A stretch of 64,000 nucleotides of DNA from the NCBI GenBank assembly GCA_947497085.1, contig CANMFE010000002.1, forward strand, positions 248,001 through 312,000. The letters are read 5' to 3'. Each line of letters opens with the position of its first letter. The stretch's first letter is position 1. The notes under the pieces were generated by a model. The model worked only from the letters and a program-made list of their open reading frames with translations, had not been told where the DNA came from and did not search any database. The translations under genes and the position numbers were made by a program. Positions 63,085-64,000 of the stretch are shown here, in pieces. The DNA comes from an uncultured Sphingomonadaceae bacterium (lineage in GTDB: Bacteria > Pseudomonadota > Alphaproteobacteria > Sphingomonadales > Sphingomonadaceae).

Positions 63085-64000
63085 ATGGCCACCGCTCATG
63101 CATATACCGACGCAGGAAATCCGCACTGGACACCGGTACAGGACCAGGACGCATTGATGGCCATTCCCGGTGAGGAAGGCATTCCGTTTTTCGGGGTGAC
63201 CCTACGCCAGCTGAAAGATCCGTATAAATTCGGTTTTGAAATGTACCGGAAATACGGGCCGATATACCGCATCAACAGTTTTGGCCGCACACAGGTCGGC
63301 ATGCTGGGCGCGGAGGCCAATGAATTGGTGCTTTTCGACCGCGACAAACTGTTTTCGAGCGAACAGGGCTGGGGGCCGATTTTGAATCTGCTCTTCCCGC
63401 GCGGATTGATGCTGATGGATTTTGACCACCACCGCGCCGATCGAAAGGCGCTTTCCATTGCTTTCAAGCCTGGCCCTATGCGCCACTATGCCGAAAAGCT
63501 GAATGAAGGCATTATGAGCCGTGTGGATGAATGGTCAGGCCAGGACCTGCGCTTCTACCCCGAAGTCAAGAAACTCACCCTCGACCTGGCCGCGACCAGC
63601 TTTCTGGGCATTCCCTGGGGGCCGGAAGCCGACAAAATCAACAAAGCCTTTGTCGACATGGTGCAGGCATCCATCGGTGTTGTGCGCCGCCCGATGCCTT
63701 TCACCAAAATGGGGCGCGGCGTGGCAGGCCGCAATTATCTGGTCGATTATTTCACCCCTGAAGTGCAGAAACGCCGTGAACAGCAGGGGCCAGATATGTT
63801 CAGCCAGTTCTGCCGCGCCACCCATGACAATGGCGAACTGCTGACCACGGACGAAGTGGTCGATCACATGAACTTCCTGATGATGGCGGCGCATGACACC
63901 ATTACATCGTCAGCGACATCACTGCTGCTCCTGCTTGCCCAGCATCCCCGCTGGCAGGAAAAACTGCGCCAGGAATGCATAGCGGTTGGCACACCGGGAC
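63085..64000 (+). CDS. Cytochrome P450 (N-terminal two-thirds; cut by window edge)
   Basis: 305 codons of a P450. The N-terminal part FGFEMYRKYGPIYRINSFG, the helix-C region FDHHRADRKALSIAFKPG and the I-helix oxygen motif AAHDTITSS near residue 270 are clear. The heme Cys and ExxR lie beyond the edge. Bacterial soluble P450s of this kind oxidise fatty acids, terpenes or steroids. A palindrome matching the fad operator is just upstream. The start at 63085 is the only good ATG; a weak GGAAGA precedes it. Confidence 0.9.
   Translation, partial: MATAHAYTDAGNPHWTPVQDQDALMAIPGEEGIPFFGVTLRQLKDPYKFGFEMYRKYGPIYRINSFGRTQVGMLGAEANELVLFDRDKLFSSEQGWGPILNLLFPRGLMLMDFDHHRADRKALSIAFKPGPMRHYAEKLNEGIMSRVDEWSGQDLRFYPEVKKLTLDLAATSFLGIPWGPEADKINKAFVDMVQASIGVVRRPMPFTKMGRGVAGRNYLVDYFTPEVQKRREQQGPDMFSQFCRATHDNGELLTTDEVVDHMNFLMMAAHDTITSSATSLLLLLAQHPRWQEKLRQECIAVGTPG

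Overview
The window reads as chromosomal DNA of an alphaproteobacterium, most likely a sphingomonad (order Sphingomonadales). This is inferred from a TonB-dependent receptor beside a TPR-sulfotransferase, a DUF1465/RcdA-type protein, small DUF465 proteins, RibBA with a degenerate cyclohydrolase half, the argD-argF-hslO order, PtsP with a GAF domain, a petABC operon, and tRNAs with encoded CCA. Most genes are core metabolism or housekeeping. There is no insertion sequence, prophage, CRISPR array or rRNA operon.

Layout. 0-10 kb: TonB receptor (partial), TPR-sulfotransferase, FAD monooxygenase, a beta-oxidation pair (thiolase and FadB/FadJ-type fusion) behind a perfect 20-bp operator-like palindrome, then a minus-strand Na+/solute symporter-glycerol kinase operon. 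10-21 kb: ribBA-ribH, an AraC regulator with a secreted beta-sandwich protein, a DEAD-box helicase, and a galactose set (galT-galK facing a GH36 alpha-galactosidase). 21-30 kb: tRNA-Arg, argD-argF, hslO, a DUF3617-like gene, queC behind a hairpin-rich leader, lipB, hemF and trmL. 30-37 kb: petABC (cytochrome bc1), apt, an almost gene-free 0.9 kb stretch with repeats, tRNA-Gly, two glutathione-transferase-fold genes and a six-EF-hand exported protein. 37-43 kb: an OmpR/EnvZ-type two-component system and a BlaI/M56 (BlaR1-like) pair with two BlaI-type operators. 43-50 kb: nadA-mrr-DUF2254-nadC, each overlapping the next by ATGA, then an RNase T2, an MFS transporter and small enzymes. 50-64 kb: rpoZ, ftsH, tilS, cpoB, rodZ, ptsP, DUF465 genes on both strands, DUF1465, free-Met sulfoxide reductase, arfB, an RluA-type pseudouridine synthase, an unusual Tyr/Arg-rich lipoprotein and a truncated cytochrome P450.

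How parts work together. The fad genes burn acyl-CoAs. A related palindrome lies in front of the P450 at the right end, so one TetR-type regulator may control both. GalT, GalK and the alpha-galactosidase would turn alpha-galactosides into glucose-1-phosphate-level intermediates. RibBA and RibH make the lumazine precursor of riboflavin, and RibBA carries a putative HTH domain next to a palindrome in its own promoter region. The NAD synthesis genes nadA and nadC hold between them an AT-rich Mrr-type nuclease and a membrane protein. The cpoB-tilS-ftsH-rodZ group is envelope and translation maintenance.

The least explained observations are the RibBA N-terminal domain with its palindrome, the Mrr gene stitched into the nad operon, the M56 protein whose sensor domain is not a penicillin-binding domain, the shared fad/P450 palindrome, the queC leader, and several intergenic repeat families. 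I see no obvious large novel system.
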